Under the pieces are notes generated by a model. That model saw only the letters and a list, made by a program, of their open reading frames with translations, searched no databases and was not told the DNA's origin. Made by a program: the position numbers and the translations under genes. Below are positions 1 through 6,328 of a DNA stretch of 15,575 nucleotides, piece after piece. The stretch comes from SVTX01 sp045612105 (GTDB lineage Bacteria > Bacillota > Clostridia > Oscillospirales > CAG-272): contig JAZKYL010000103.1 in NCBI GenBank assembly GCA_045612105.1, forward strand, positions 1 through 15,575, given 5' to 3'. Positions within the stretch are counted from its first letter, which is position 1; each line of letters begins with the position of its first letter.

Positions 1-271
1 TTCAGCAAGCTGAAAACGGATTTTTCACTTCGCCTTCGGCTCGTTAAAAAAATCCCTCACGCTCGTATCTTGGTTGAAATGGTGTTAAACCCAGCCAAAG
101 TGTTTATTCTAAAGCAAAATTCAACTAAGTCTAAATATGCAAACGCTTCGTCGGCAAAGCCGACAGAGGGGGTGTTTCCAAAGAGGGGGAGATGTTGAGC
201 GTAGCGAAACCTCCTCTTCTTTGGCGGCGTTTCTTTGGTTCGTTTCTTTTCGCCGCAGAAAAGAAATGAAC
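1..271. repeat. Palindrome-rich non-coding stretch, probably dispersed intergenic repeat
   Basis: The 325 bases left of prmC hold no convincing gene. The few short open frames have no ribosome site and read as low-complexity basic peptides. The stretch contains an ordered set of inverted repeats: 1-14 (TTCAGC/GCTGAA), 18-25 with 48-55, 150-155 with 159-164, a 14-bp stem 178-191 with 211-224 (two G-U pairs), and a 14-bp stem 238-251 with 258-271 (one G-U pair, 6-nt loop). None is followed by a clear T-run on the minus strand, so they are poor terminators for prmC. The organisation resembles REP-like or MITE-like intergenic repeats common in gut Clostridia. That identity is inference and needs a genome-wide copy count. 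Confidence 0.45.
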
Positions 272-325
272 AAAAAACAAACACACCGATAATTTGCAAT
301 TTATCTTTCCCATTATATGCTAAGT

Positions 326-1126
326 TTACTTTTTTCGCAACAGAGCCGCTCTGTCGCAGCCACCGAGATCTTTATATATTTCACAAGAGAAGCCGTTTTC
401 GACTGCTATATTGCGAAGGTCATCCGCCTGATCATAACCTATCTCAAAAAGGAAAAATCCACCGTTTTCAAGATTCTTCGCAAAATTTCCAACTATCGCG
501 CGATAGAATATTAGCCCGTCCTCACCACCGTCTAAAGCAGTCCGAGGCTCTTTCTTTGCTTCTGATTCAAGTGTTTCTATTACATCGGTTCTTATGTACG
601 GAGGATTAGAAATTATCGCGCCATATTTTTTATCTCCCAACAGTTCTACCTGCAAAACATCTCCCAAAACCGCCGTAAATCTATCCGAAACCTTATTATG
701 AACGGCATTTTTCTTTGCCATTTCAAGCGTTTTGGGATAAAGCTCAAAAGCGTCCGCTCTTGTATCTTCACGAAGATCAAGCACCGATATTGCAATACAA
801 CCACTGCCCGTGCAAAGGTCGGCAAATACCGCATTCTGTGGCAAATGCTTCACCGCAAGCTCGACTACCGTTTCGGTATCCGGTCTTGGCACAAGACAGC
901 TCTCATCCACGAAAAATTCGCAATTTGCAAGCCACCATTTGCCGATAATATACTGAAGAGGGTATCTTGTGCATCTCTTTTCCACAGCCGAAACAAGCTC
1001 AGAAGAACCAAAATCGCCATCAAGCGAATTCGCGCCGCAAATCTCTTCAATAAGAATCGCCGCCTCACGTGCAAAATTCTCTATTCCTGCATCCTTTAGC
1101 TTTTCACAGATTTCACAGTAAATCAT
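326..1126 (-). CDS. prmC: Peptide chain release factor N5-glutamine methyltransferase
   Basis: This enzyme methylates, from S-adenosylmethionine, the glutamine of the GGQ motif in release factors RF1 and RF2 in the cytosol, which speeds peptide release. The 266-residue product has the family layout: an N-terminal helical substrate-binding domain (about 1-75), then a Rossmann methyltransferase domain with SAM motif I DLCTGSG at 103-109 and the signature NPPY at 174-177. The RPDTE segment at 81-85 and the C-terminal DLGGCDRAAL segment also match PrmC. Length is near the usual 270-290. The ATG at 1126 is preceded by a GAGGGAGGGG ribosome site. prmC commonly sits beside prfA, but prfA is not visible here; the bases downstream of prmC are non-coding to the window edge. 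The gene looks intact. Confidence 0.95.
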   Translation of the reverse strand: MIYCEICEKLKDAGIENFAREAAILIEEICGANSLDGDFGSSELVSAVEKRCTRYPLQYIIGKWWLANCEFFVDESCLVPRPDTETVVELAVKHLPQNAVFADLCTGSGCIAISVLDLREDTRADAFELYPKTLEMAKKNAVHNKVSDRFTAVLGDVLQVELLGDKKYGAIISNPPYIRTDVIETLESEAKKEPRTALDGGEDGLIFYRAIVGNFAKNLENGGFFLFEIGYDQADDLRNIAVENGFSCEIYKDLGGCDRAALLRKK

Positions 1127-1157
1127 ACTACCCCTCCCTCTAAAAAATACAAATATA

Positions 1158-1186
1158 ATTATAACAGAAAAATGCGCTTTTGAAAA
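1158..1186 (-). promoter_or_regulatory. Sigma-A promoter for prmC
   Basis: On the minus strand, TTTTCA (1181-1186) is followed by a 17-base spacer and a perfect TATAAT (1158-1163). The -10 ends about 30 bases before the prmC start codon, so the leader would be short. The -35 matches consensus at only four of six positions. Confidence 0.6.
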
Positions 1187-1285
1187 GGGGGTTAGACAAA
1201 ATATATCTAATTATTTTTAAGTATTTTTCCATCGAAAATTCACACAATAAACCGCAAACCGTCGTTTAAGCTATAAAAAATCATC

Positions 1286-1314
1286 TTGACATCTACAGCG
1301 CACAGTGGTATAAT
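1286..1314 (+). promoter_or_regulatory. Perfect-consensus sigma-A promoter for the small membrane protein
   Basis: TTGACA (1286-1291), a 17-base spacer and TATAAT (1309-1314): both hexamers and the spacing match the consensus exactly. The expected transcript starts near 1321 and has a leader of about 50 bases before the ATG at 1372. No operator-like palindrome overlaps it, which suggests strong constitutive expression (inference). Confidence 0.85.
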
Positions 1315-1371
1315 TAAATCAATAAAAATAGCAATCGAAAATCTTTACATAAATACACAGGAGGAATAAAA

Positions 1372-1629
1372 ATGTTGTTTTCAAAAAAGCCCGAAATAAT
1401 CGTTGAGGTTCAGAAACCCAAATATGGCAAGGTAATAGCCCTTACCGCCATTGCGGTTGCCGCAGTTGAAGCGGCGGCTTTCGTAGGTATGCTTATTGCT
1501 AAAAAAATAACCGACGACAAGATCGAAAAGGACCCCTATGACGAGGGATTTGAGGTTAATACCGAAACAGACGAGATCCCCGTTGAGTTTGAAGCAGAGA
1601 TTGCCGAGGAAAACGAAGCCATCGAATAA
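1372..1629 (+). CDS. Small single-pass membrane protein with acidic tail, function unknown
   Basis: The product is 85 residues. A short basic N-terminus containing FSKK precedes a lysine-rich stretch. One hydrophobic, alanine-rich helix (about residues 22-43, with VIALTAIAVAAVEAAAFVG) follows, then a K-K-I-T-D-D-K-I-E-K segment and a strongly acidic C-terminal tail of about 40 residues rich in glutamate. There is no cysteine, no catalytic motif and no cleavable-signal pattern, so it is probably a membrane-anchored protein. Orientation cannot be settled: basic residues flank both sides of the helix. The ATG follows a strong AGGAGG site. It is monocistronic, between a perfect promoter and a good terminator. 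It loosely resembles YtxH-like small envelope proteins in size and layout, but I do not recognise the family and assign no function. Confidence 0.85.
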   Translation: MLFSKKPEIIVEVQKPKYGKVIALTAIAVAAVEAAAFVGMLIAKKITDDKIEKDPYDEGFEVNTETDEIPVEFEAEIAEENEAIE

Positions 1630-1637
1630 CAGATTTC

Positions 1638-1669
1638 AATACCGATGCCACGTGCGTCGGTATTTTTTT
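1638..1669 (+). terminator. Rho-independent terminator of the small membrane protein gene
   Basis: An 11-bp stem pairs 1638-1648 with 1654-1664 (one T-G wobble, 5-base loop) and runs straight into a T-tract ending at 1669. It starts 8 bases after the stop codon and makes the upstream gene a one-gene transcript. Confidence 0.85.
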
Positions 1670-1761
1670 ATAAAAATCTTAAAAACACTTGACCTTTTGA
1701 AAAAATAAAATTGTGATATAAATGAATCAAATATATTCACCCTTATTCGGAGGATAAAAAT

Positions 1762-1843
1762 ATGGAAACAAGGTATTTGGCTTGCAAAAGCCGTCAAATT
1801 TTTTAAGGAAGATGAAAGACTTCTTGCCATGATCGACAAATAA
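1762..1843 (+). other. Short ORF or frameshifted small gene ahead of the creatininase gene
   Basis: A good ribosome site (CGGAGG at 1748-1753) precedes an ATG at 1762 that opens a 14-codon frame starting M-E-T-R and ending at a TAA at 1804-1806. The +1 frame across the same bases, from 1763 to the TAA at 1841-1843, reads as a far more protein-like helix (IWLAKAVKFFKEDERLLAMIDK) but has no start codon in frame. One missing or extra base near the ATG would join the ribosome site to the longer peptide. The start context (CGGAGG, then TATGGAAACAAG) is repeated at the real start of the creatininase gene 178 bases later. It could be a leader ORF, a decayed small gene, or a sequencing slip. The rest of the 1670-1939 gap holds only AT-rich sequence and the promoter at 1876. 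Confidence 0.4.
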
Positions 1844-1875
1844 CCTTTCGTGTATATTTATTATCTTTTTACGTA

Positions 1876-1904
1876 TTGATAAAACAGGTTAGAATTGATA
1901 TAAT
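1876..1904 (+). promoter_or_regulatory. Sigma-A promoter for the creatininase/acyltransferase operon
   Basis: TTGATA (1876-1881), a 17-base spacer and TATAAT (1899-1904), with transcription expected near 1911. It lies after the short ORF at 1762, so the operon can be transcribed without it. The ribosome site CGGAGG follows at 1929-1934. Confidence 0.75.
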
Positions 1905-1939
1905 TACTTTAAATAACTTTTTATTAACGGAGGTTTTTT

Positions 1940-2830
1940 ATGGAAACAAGATGGACACACAGAACAAGCGGAGACTTCAGAGAGCTTCGTGAGGAAGCTA
2001 AAAATGTATGTGTAATCCCCATGGGATGCGTGGAAAAGCACGGACTTCACCTTCCTTTAGGTATTGATATTCTCCACTCCAGCCATATCGCTCACATGGC
2101 TTCACAGCTTGAGACCTGCTGCGTTTTCCCCGATTTCACCTTCGGCGACGTCAACAGTAACGCGCCCATCGAGCCCGACGGACCCTCTCCCGACGGTTAC
2201 GTCTGCATCTCTATCGAAACCCAGATGAAGCTGCTTGAGGAGCTTTGCTTTGAGATCAGTAGAAACGGCTATAACAAAATAATGATATACAACGGTCACG
2301 GCGGCAACCAGCCCTGGCTCCAGACCTTTATGCGCAAGATAGACTCCATGACCGTGGATTTTATCGTCTGCTACGTCATGATGGATCTTCCCGTTCCCCA
2401 CAAGATGGCTCAGTATATCGAGGAGCACGGCTCAGGCTCTATTCCCGAGTTGACCAAGGAGGACGAGGAGCTTATCATCAAGTATCACAACGAAAAAATG
2501 CTGATCGGTCACGGATGCATGAGCGAGACCGCCTATATGATGGGTATCGACCCCTCCACCGTCCATCTCGACCGCCTCGGAATTGAGAGCGGCATACCGC
2601 TTAACCGAAGCATCCCCTACAAGAGAGCGGGAATAACCCTTTCCGCGGGCGGTTGGCACCTTGACGTGCCCTACGCCTACGGCGGCACCGACCCTGTGGG
2701 CTGTAACGAGAGAATCGGCAAGGCGGCTCTCAGAATCGAAGCCGAGAGACTTGCAAACGCAATCAAATTATACAAGGAGGACACTCTGCTTTGGGAGGTT
2801 CACCAGCAAAGACAGAGAGGAAGAAAATGA
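1940..2830 (+). CDS. Creatininase-family metal-dependent amidohydrolase
   Basis: The 296-residue product is a creatininase-family protein: cytosolic, metal-dependent, usually cleaving cyclic or linear amide bonds. The family includes creatinine amidohydrolase, formamide hydrolases of riboflavin/F420 biosynthesis and the mycofactocin peptidase MftE. Visible marks are the metal-binding segment VEKHGLHLPLGID (E32, H34, D43) and the glycine-rich NGHGGN loop (118-123, H120 as likely ligand). The usual first signature is E-x-H-G-x-H-L-P-L-G-x-D, matched here. The C-terminal segment GGTDPVGCNERIGKAA resembles the family's closing helix. The start ATG has a GGAGG site 7 bases upstream. The stop overlaps the next start codon (ATGA), implying coupled translation with an acyltransferase-like protein. 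No mycofactocin, riboflavin or creatine genes are nearby, so the substrate is unknown. Confidence 0.85.
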   Translation: METRWTHRTSGDFRELREEAKNVCVIPMGCVEKHGLHLPLGIDILHSSHIAHMASQLETCCVFPDFTFGDVNSNAPIEPDGPSPDGYVCISIETQMKLLEELCFEISRNGYNKIMIYNGHGGNQPWLQTFMRKIDSMTVDFIVCYVMMDLPVPHKMAQYIEEHGSGSIPELTKEDEELIIKYHNEKMLIGHGCMSETAYMMGIDPSTVHLDRLGIESGIPLNRSIPYKRAGITLSAGGWHLDVPYAYGGTDPVGCNERIGKAALRIEAERLANAIKLYKEDTLLWEVHQQRQRGRK

Positions 2831-4038
2831 GTATTGAGCTTCTTATGGAGCGATTAGGCATCAAGAGATATCCCGCTCGCTGGAACGATTTTTTCGATGA
2901 GGTCTATGAAGACGTTAAAGCAAACGGTTGTCTTTTGGCTGAAAGCTCTTATTATCAAAAATTGCACGATGATTACGGAGTGCTTGTGAATCTTCTCGAT
3001 ATCTACAAGCAGGCGGCTGAAGAAATAAAGGCAGACGGCGATTGTCTCCTCTTTTTTGCTCTGCTCCGTCGCGCTATGAGGGACAGAGACAAGATCAGAG
3101 CCGATCTTGCAGGCCTCGACATGCCCCGCGGAGAAGCATACTGCCTCAAGTATGCGGCTATTCCGTCTCTTATGATGTGCGAATGCCTTCCGCGCTTGCA
3201 CGCCGAAATGAAGGCAAGGAGCTTTCCCGAAGACATTTTTGAGGATACCATAAGGATCCCCGAGAGAGTTACGGAAACGTATATGAAAAACAACGGCGGC
3301 GAGGTGGGATTTTCCAATTTCGACTGGTTCCAGCTTCTATACGACGGCAGACTTTTCCGCGTAAAAAGACTTCAGCTCGAATTTCCTTTCGGATTCCTTG
3401 GAATATACAAGGTGTTTGAAAGTAACAGCGGAGAGATCGTTGCTCTCGCTCACAACATTCCCGTTCACAAGGACGGTATGCCCTTGGGCTCTCTTCACTA
3501 CGAGGATGCCACAGATTCCTTTACCGCGACCATTGAGGAGACCGACAGCGCGTATATCGGTCACCCCTTCGATGAGGAAGGCAAAATAATGCGCGAAAAA
3601 GTAATTCTTTCCAAGAACGAGTGGAGGGTCAAATTGGCGGCGGGCGATCACGTCGTAAACCTTCACATCCCACGCGGAGAAAATTTCGACGATGCGACCG
3701 TTCAGGAGACCATAGACTACTCCCGTGAATTTCTCGACAAGTGCTACCCCGACTACAAATACAAAGCCTTTTTCTGTGTCAGCTGGTTGCTTGACCCACA
3801 GATTCGAGAGCTTTTGGGCGAGGAATCAAACATTGTAAAATTCGGTAACAGATTCCACCGAATGAGATACAAAAACGAGGGAATGGCTGCTATACGGTTC
3901 GTGTTTAACGTAAACGGCAAAAAATACACCCTTAACGATCTTGATTCGCTTCCCGAAAACACCAGACTCGAAAAGCGCTTGAAAAAGTATTATCTTGACG
4001 GAAAAGCTATTTACGAGCCTCACGGATTTTTCTTCTGA
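2827..4038 (+). CDS. Two-domain GNAT-like acyltransferase-type protein (NAT_N/GNAT_C-like)
   Basis: I chose the ATG at 2827, giving 403 residues. It overlaps the creatininase stop as ATGA and has GAGAGGAAG just upstream; an earlier start at 2791 would lie inside the creatininase gene with no ribosome site. The N-terminal half (about 1-140) is helical and charged. The C-terminal half carries segments typical of Clostridia proteins annotated as acyltransferase domain-containing: LHIPRGENF near 290, then YKAFFCVSWLLDP and SNIVKFGNRFHRM. I read these as the NAT_N plus GNAT_C pair of Pfam from memory. The substrate is unknown. The protein has no signal peptide or membrane segment. Tight coupling with an amidohydrolase suggests the two act on one small molecule, perhaps removing and adding an acyl or amide group (inference). 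Confidence 0.65.
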   Translation: MSIELLMERLGIKRYPARWNDFFDEVYEDVKANGCLLAESSYYQKLHDDYGVLVNLLDIYKQAAEEIKADGDCLLFFALLRRAMRDRDKIRADLAGLDMPRGEAYCLKYAAIPSLMMCECLPRLHAEMKARSFPEDIFEDTIRIPERVTETYMKNNGGEVGFSNFDWFQLLYDGRLFRVKRLQLEFPFGFLGIYKVFESNSGEIVALAHNIPVHKDGMPLGSLHYEDATDSFTATIEETDSAYIGHPFDEEGKIMREKVILSKNEWRVKLAAGDHVVNLHIPRGENFDDATVQETIDYSREFLDKCYPDYKYKAFFCVSWLLDPQIRELLGEESNIVKFGNRFHRMRYKNEGMAAIRFVFNVNGKKYTLNDLDSLPENTRLEKRLKKYYLDGKAIYEPHGFFF

Positions 4039-4042
4039 GAAG

Positions 4043-4230
4043 TCATAAAAAAGAGGTTGGCTCATTAAGGTCAAATTTCACCGATAAAAAAACGCGTTAT
4101 TTTGTAGGGGCGACCATCGGTCGCCCGCCAAACCTGATTTGGGTAAAGCGGGCGACCAATGGTCGCCCCTACTTAGTTTATTTCTTTTTGTTTGTGATAA
4201 TTGTCGTTAATGAGCCGACCCATTTTTATA
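4043..4230. repeat. Large nested palindromic element, also a likely bidirectional terminator
   Basis: An outer 14-bp inverted repeat (4055-4068 with 4207-4220, ending GGCTCATTAA/TTAATGAGCC, one wobble) is flanked by A-runs on the left and T-runs on the right. Its arms stay similar for about 20 more bases inward. Inside is a second inverted repeat with 25-base arms (4104-4128 with 4148-4172, one mismatch) around a 19-base loop. Each inner arm is itself a palindrome (GGGCGACC/GGTCGCCC), so hairpin and cruciform forms compete. It lies exactly between converging genes that end at 4038 and 4234, and the outer stem plus T-run could terminate both. Terminal inverted repeats and a length near 170 bases fit a MITE or REP-like element. 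I see no clear target-site duplication. Confidence 0.75.
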
Positions 4231-4233
4231 AAT

Positions 4234-4953
4234 TCACGCAGTCCATTTTTCGATCTCGGCATCGATGATCTCCTTAACCATTTTAGAGACCTCGGGAGCC
4301 TTCATGTCCTTAAAATCCTCGTAAGGGATCGGGGGGAGAAATATTGTTTTCGTGGTAACCGGCTTGAATCCCTTTTCACCAAAAGGCTTATATGAATCTA
4401 TAAGTACCACGGGAACAATAGGGCATTTTGCATTTACCGCACATAAAAAGCAACCGTTTTTGAACTCATTAGTCTTGTTGTCCTGATGCTTTCTGTATCC
4501 GCCCTCTGGGAATACGAGAAATACTCTGCCCTCGCTGACTTCTTTTGCAATATTGTTAAGGACTGTTATCTGTTGACGAGAGCTCTTTCGGTCGATTCTC
4601 TGACCCTTTAAGAGGTCAACGAACTGCTTCGCTATTGGCAGATATGACCTTTTTTTATCCATAAGCACCGAGCAAGGTCTATTATGACCCGACAATATCG
4701 CCAAAGTATCATTTTTTCCCTGATGGTTAGCGATAAGTATGTAACCCTCTTTTGTCTCGGGCAGATTCTCCTGACCGTAAAACTCGGTAGTGATCTTACC
4801 AGTCTTCTTCACTCTTCTAATGACCTCTTGTGCCAAAGCATAGCAATCCTCCTCCGAATACTTTTCGGGGTGCTTGGCATAGTGAGCCATTTTAGGGACG
4901 AAATATATAATGGCACCAATACTCAGTATAATTACCAAATAAAACCGTAACAT
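4234..4953 (-). CDS. plsC: 1-acyl-sn-glycerol-3-phosphate acyltransferase (PlsC family)
   Basis: The family transfers an acyl chain to lysophosphatidate, giving phosphatidic acid for membrane lipids, at the inner face of the membrane. The 239-residue product has one N-terminal hydrophobic segment (about 3-20) as anchor. It then shows the acyltransferase motifs in order: catalytic H-x4-D as NHQGKND (H77, D82), a G-x-x-I-D-R block as GQRIDR (117-122), FPEG (148-151), and the proline-containing CPIVPVVLIDSY block. Length fits PlsC (about 200-250). The ATG at 4953 follows CGGAGG. It starts 26 bases after the DAHP synthase stop on the same strand, so it is probably the second gene of that transcript. 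That pairing has no obvious metabolic logic. A relative with a different acyl acceptor cannot be excluded. Confidence 0.85.
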   Translation of the reverse strand: MLRFYLVIILSIGAIIYFVPKMAHYAKHPEKYSEEDCYALAQEVIRRVKKTGKITTEFYGQENLPETKEGYILIANHQGKNDTLAILSGHNRPCSVLMDKKRSYLPIAKQFVDLLKGQRIDRKSSRQQITVLNNIAKEVSEGRVFLVFPEGGYRKHQDNKTNEFKNGCFLCAVNAKCPIVPVVLIDSYKPFGEKGFKPVTTKTIFLPPIPYEDFKDMKAPEVSKMVKEIIDAEIEKWTA

Positions 4954-4979
4954 TATGCCTCCGATTAAAACTTAATTTA

Positions 4980-6002
4980 TTAAAGCTTATCAGCCATATA
5001 GTAAATGAAATTTTCGGTGTCCTCCCAGCCAAGACACGGGTCGGTGATCGACTTTCCGTAGATTCCTTCACCTATCTTCTGGCAGCCCTCCTCAATGTAG
5101 CTCTCGATCATAAAGCCCTTGAAGATACCCGCAATATCCGAGTTAAGCGCGCAGGAGTGAAGCACTTCTTTGGCAATTCTCACCTGCTCCTTGTGCTTCT
5201 TGCCCGAATTTGCATGGTTGCAATCAACGATAAGCGCGGGATTTTTCAGATCTCTCTTCGCATACTCGGAGCAAAGATGAGTAATATCCTCATAATGATA
5301 GTTGGGCAGAGATTCGCCGTGTTTGTTGACGTATCCGCGAAGGATCGCGTGAGAGAGGGGATTTCCGCTTGATTTTACCTCCCATCCTCTGAAAAGGAAG
5401 GTATGGGGGTGTTGAGCAGCTGTGATCGAGTTCATCATAACCGAAACATCACCGCCCGTGGGGTTCTTCATTCCAACCGGAACGTCGATTCCGCTGGCGA
5501 CCAATCTGTGCTGCTGATTTTCAACCGAGCGGGCGCCGATCGCGATATATGAAATCAGATCGTAAAGATACTGATAGTTTTCGGGATAAAGCATCTCGTC
5601 GGCGGTGAACATTCCCGTCTCCTCGATGACCCTAAGATGCAGACGACGGATGGCAACGATCCCCGCCAGCATATCCGTGCTCTTTTCGGGGTCGGGCTGA
5701 TAAAGCATACCCTTATATCCGTCGCCCGTAGTTCTGGGCTTGTTGGTGTAAACTCTGGGAATAATGATTATCTTGTCCTTGACCTGCTCGCTGACACGGG
5801 CAAGACGGGTAACGTAATCCAACACCGAATCCTCGTGGTCTGCCGAGCAAGGACCGATTATCAGCAACTTTTTATTTGATTCGCCGCAGAAAACCTTCGC
5901 AACCTCGGAGTCAAATTCCTTTTTCTTTGCTGTCAGCGCGGCATTCAGGGGATATTTTCCTCTGATCTCAATAGGCAGAGGCAATTTTCTGACAAATTCC
6001 AT
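4980..6002 (-). CDS. aroF: 3-deoxy-7-phosphoheptulonate (DAHP) synthase, class I AroG/AroF type
   Basis: This enzyme condenses phosphoenolpyruvate with erythrose 4-phosphate, the first step of the shikimate pathway to aromatic amino acids. I chose the ATG at 6002 (340 residues) because GGAGTG sits 6 bases upstream; an in-frame TTG at 6035 would add 11 residues without a ribosome site. The sequence follows E. coli AroG: GPCSADH (50-56, metal ligand C52), RVYTNKPRTT (83-92), IGARSVENQQHR (145-156), VGMKN (166-170, K169), CNHANSGKKH (251-260, H253), MIES (E290) and TDPCLGWED (D321). All four expected metal ligands are present. Length is close to AroG's 350. No other shikimate gene is adjacent and I see no T-box or trp-type leader upstream. 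Feedback specificity cannot be read from sequence. Confidence 0.95.
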   Translation of the reverse strand: MEFVRKLPLPIEIRGKYPLNAALTAKKKEFDSEVAKVFCGESNKKLLIIGPCSADHEDSVLDYVTRLARVSEQVKDKIIIIPRVYTNKPRTTGDGYKGMLYQPDPEKSTDMLAGIVAIRRLHLRVIEETGMFTADEMLYPENYQYLYDLISYIAIGARSVENQQHRLVASGIDVPVGMKNPTGGDVSVMMNSITAAQHPHTFLFRGWEVKSSGNPLSHAILRGYVNKHGESLPNYHYEDITHLCSEYAKRDLKNPALIVDCNHANSGKKHKEQVRIAKEVLHSCALNSDIAGIFKGFMIESYIEEGCQKIGEGIYGKSITDPCLGWEDTENFIYYMADKL

Positions 6003-6065
6003 ATATTTCACTCCGATTCGGATAGATTTCGACAAAAATCAAACGCTTTTGCATAATAAAATAAC

Positions 6066-6095
6066 ATAACAGTAATTTTAACACTTTTATGTGAA
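6066..6095 (-). promoter_or_regulatory. Weak candidate promoter for the DAHP synthase gene
   Basis: On the minus strand, TTCACA (6090-6095), an 18-base spacer and TGTTAT (6066-6071) sit about 65 bases upstream of the ATG. The -10 is only a four-of-six match, and other AT-rich hexamers nearby could serve, so this is a tentative call. Confidence 0.35.
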
Positions 6096-6165
6096 CTATG
6101 TGTTAATTCAAGCAATAAAACACCCAAAAACCTTAACAAAATACAGCTTTTCATCAAGCCGTATA

Positions 6166-6222
6166 TTGTGCGAAATGTATATATCGCGTGATATTCACCT
6201 CAACCGCTCGCACATTTCACAA
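6166..6222. repeat. Inverted-repeat cluster between divergent aroF and hydrolase genes
   Basis: The 326-base gap 6003-6328 holds no gene. In it, TTGTG..AAATGT (6166-6178, two-base bulge) pairs with ACATTTCACAA (6212-6222). A competing 7-bp pairing joins TGTGCGA (6167-6173) with TCGCACA (6208-6214). A small hairpin ATATC/GATAT (6181-6194) fills the loop. It could be a degraded dispersed palindromic repeat or an operator region shared by the two divergent transcripts. Nothing seen distinguishes these. Confidence 0.45.
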
Positions 6223-6265
6223 ATTCAAGACCCATTTTTTGTACAACATTGCCGCAAAATATCTG

Positions 6266-6294
6266 TTGAAAAATAGCGGGATCCGTGGTAAAAT
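6266..6294 (+). promoter_or_regulatory. Sigma-A promoter for the hydrolase operon
   Basis: TTGAAA (6266-6271), a 17-base spacer and TAAAAT (6289-6294). The expected start near 6301 gives a leader of under 30 bases, carrying only the ribosome site CGGGAGG. Confidence 0.75.
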
Positions 6295-6328
6295 TAACCT
6301 ATAAAACTAATATCGGGAGGAAACCGAA

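Noticed and set aside
57..313. Minus-strand open frames of 80 and 60 codons at the left edge
   Set aside because: They run through the palindromic repeat region, lack ribosome sites and read as basic low-complexity peptide, as repeats often do.
4104..4172. CRISPR-like repeats from the duplicated GGGCGACC blocks
   Set aside because: Only two arms exist and they are inverted, not direct, repeats, with no spacer series. They form a palindrome.
6003..6035. TTG start at 6035 for DAHP synthase
   Set aside because: The ATG at 6002 has a well-spaced GGAGTG site, and the added 11 residues are not family-like.
6003..6165. T-box or aromatic amino acid attenuator ahead of DAHP synthase
   Set aside because: I found no T-box conserved TGG-containing bulge, no Trp/Phe-codon leader ORF and no terminator between the candidate promoter and the ATG.
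6091..6276. A 61-codon plus-strand open frame between aroF and the hydrolase gene
   Set aside because: It crosses the inverted-repeat cluster and has no ribosome site or recognisable protein features.
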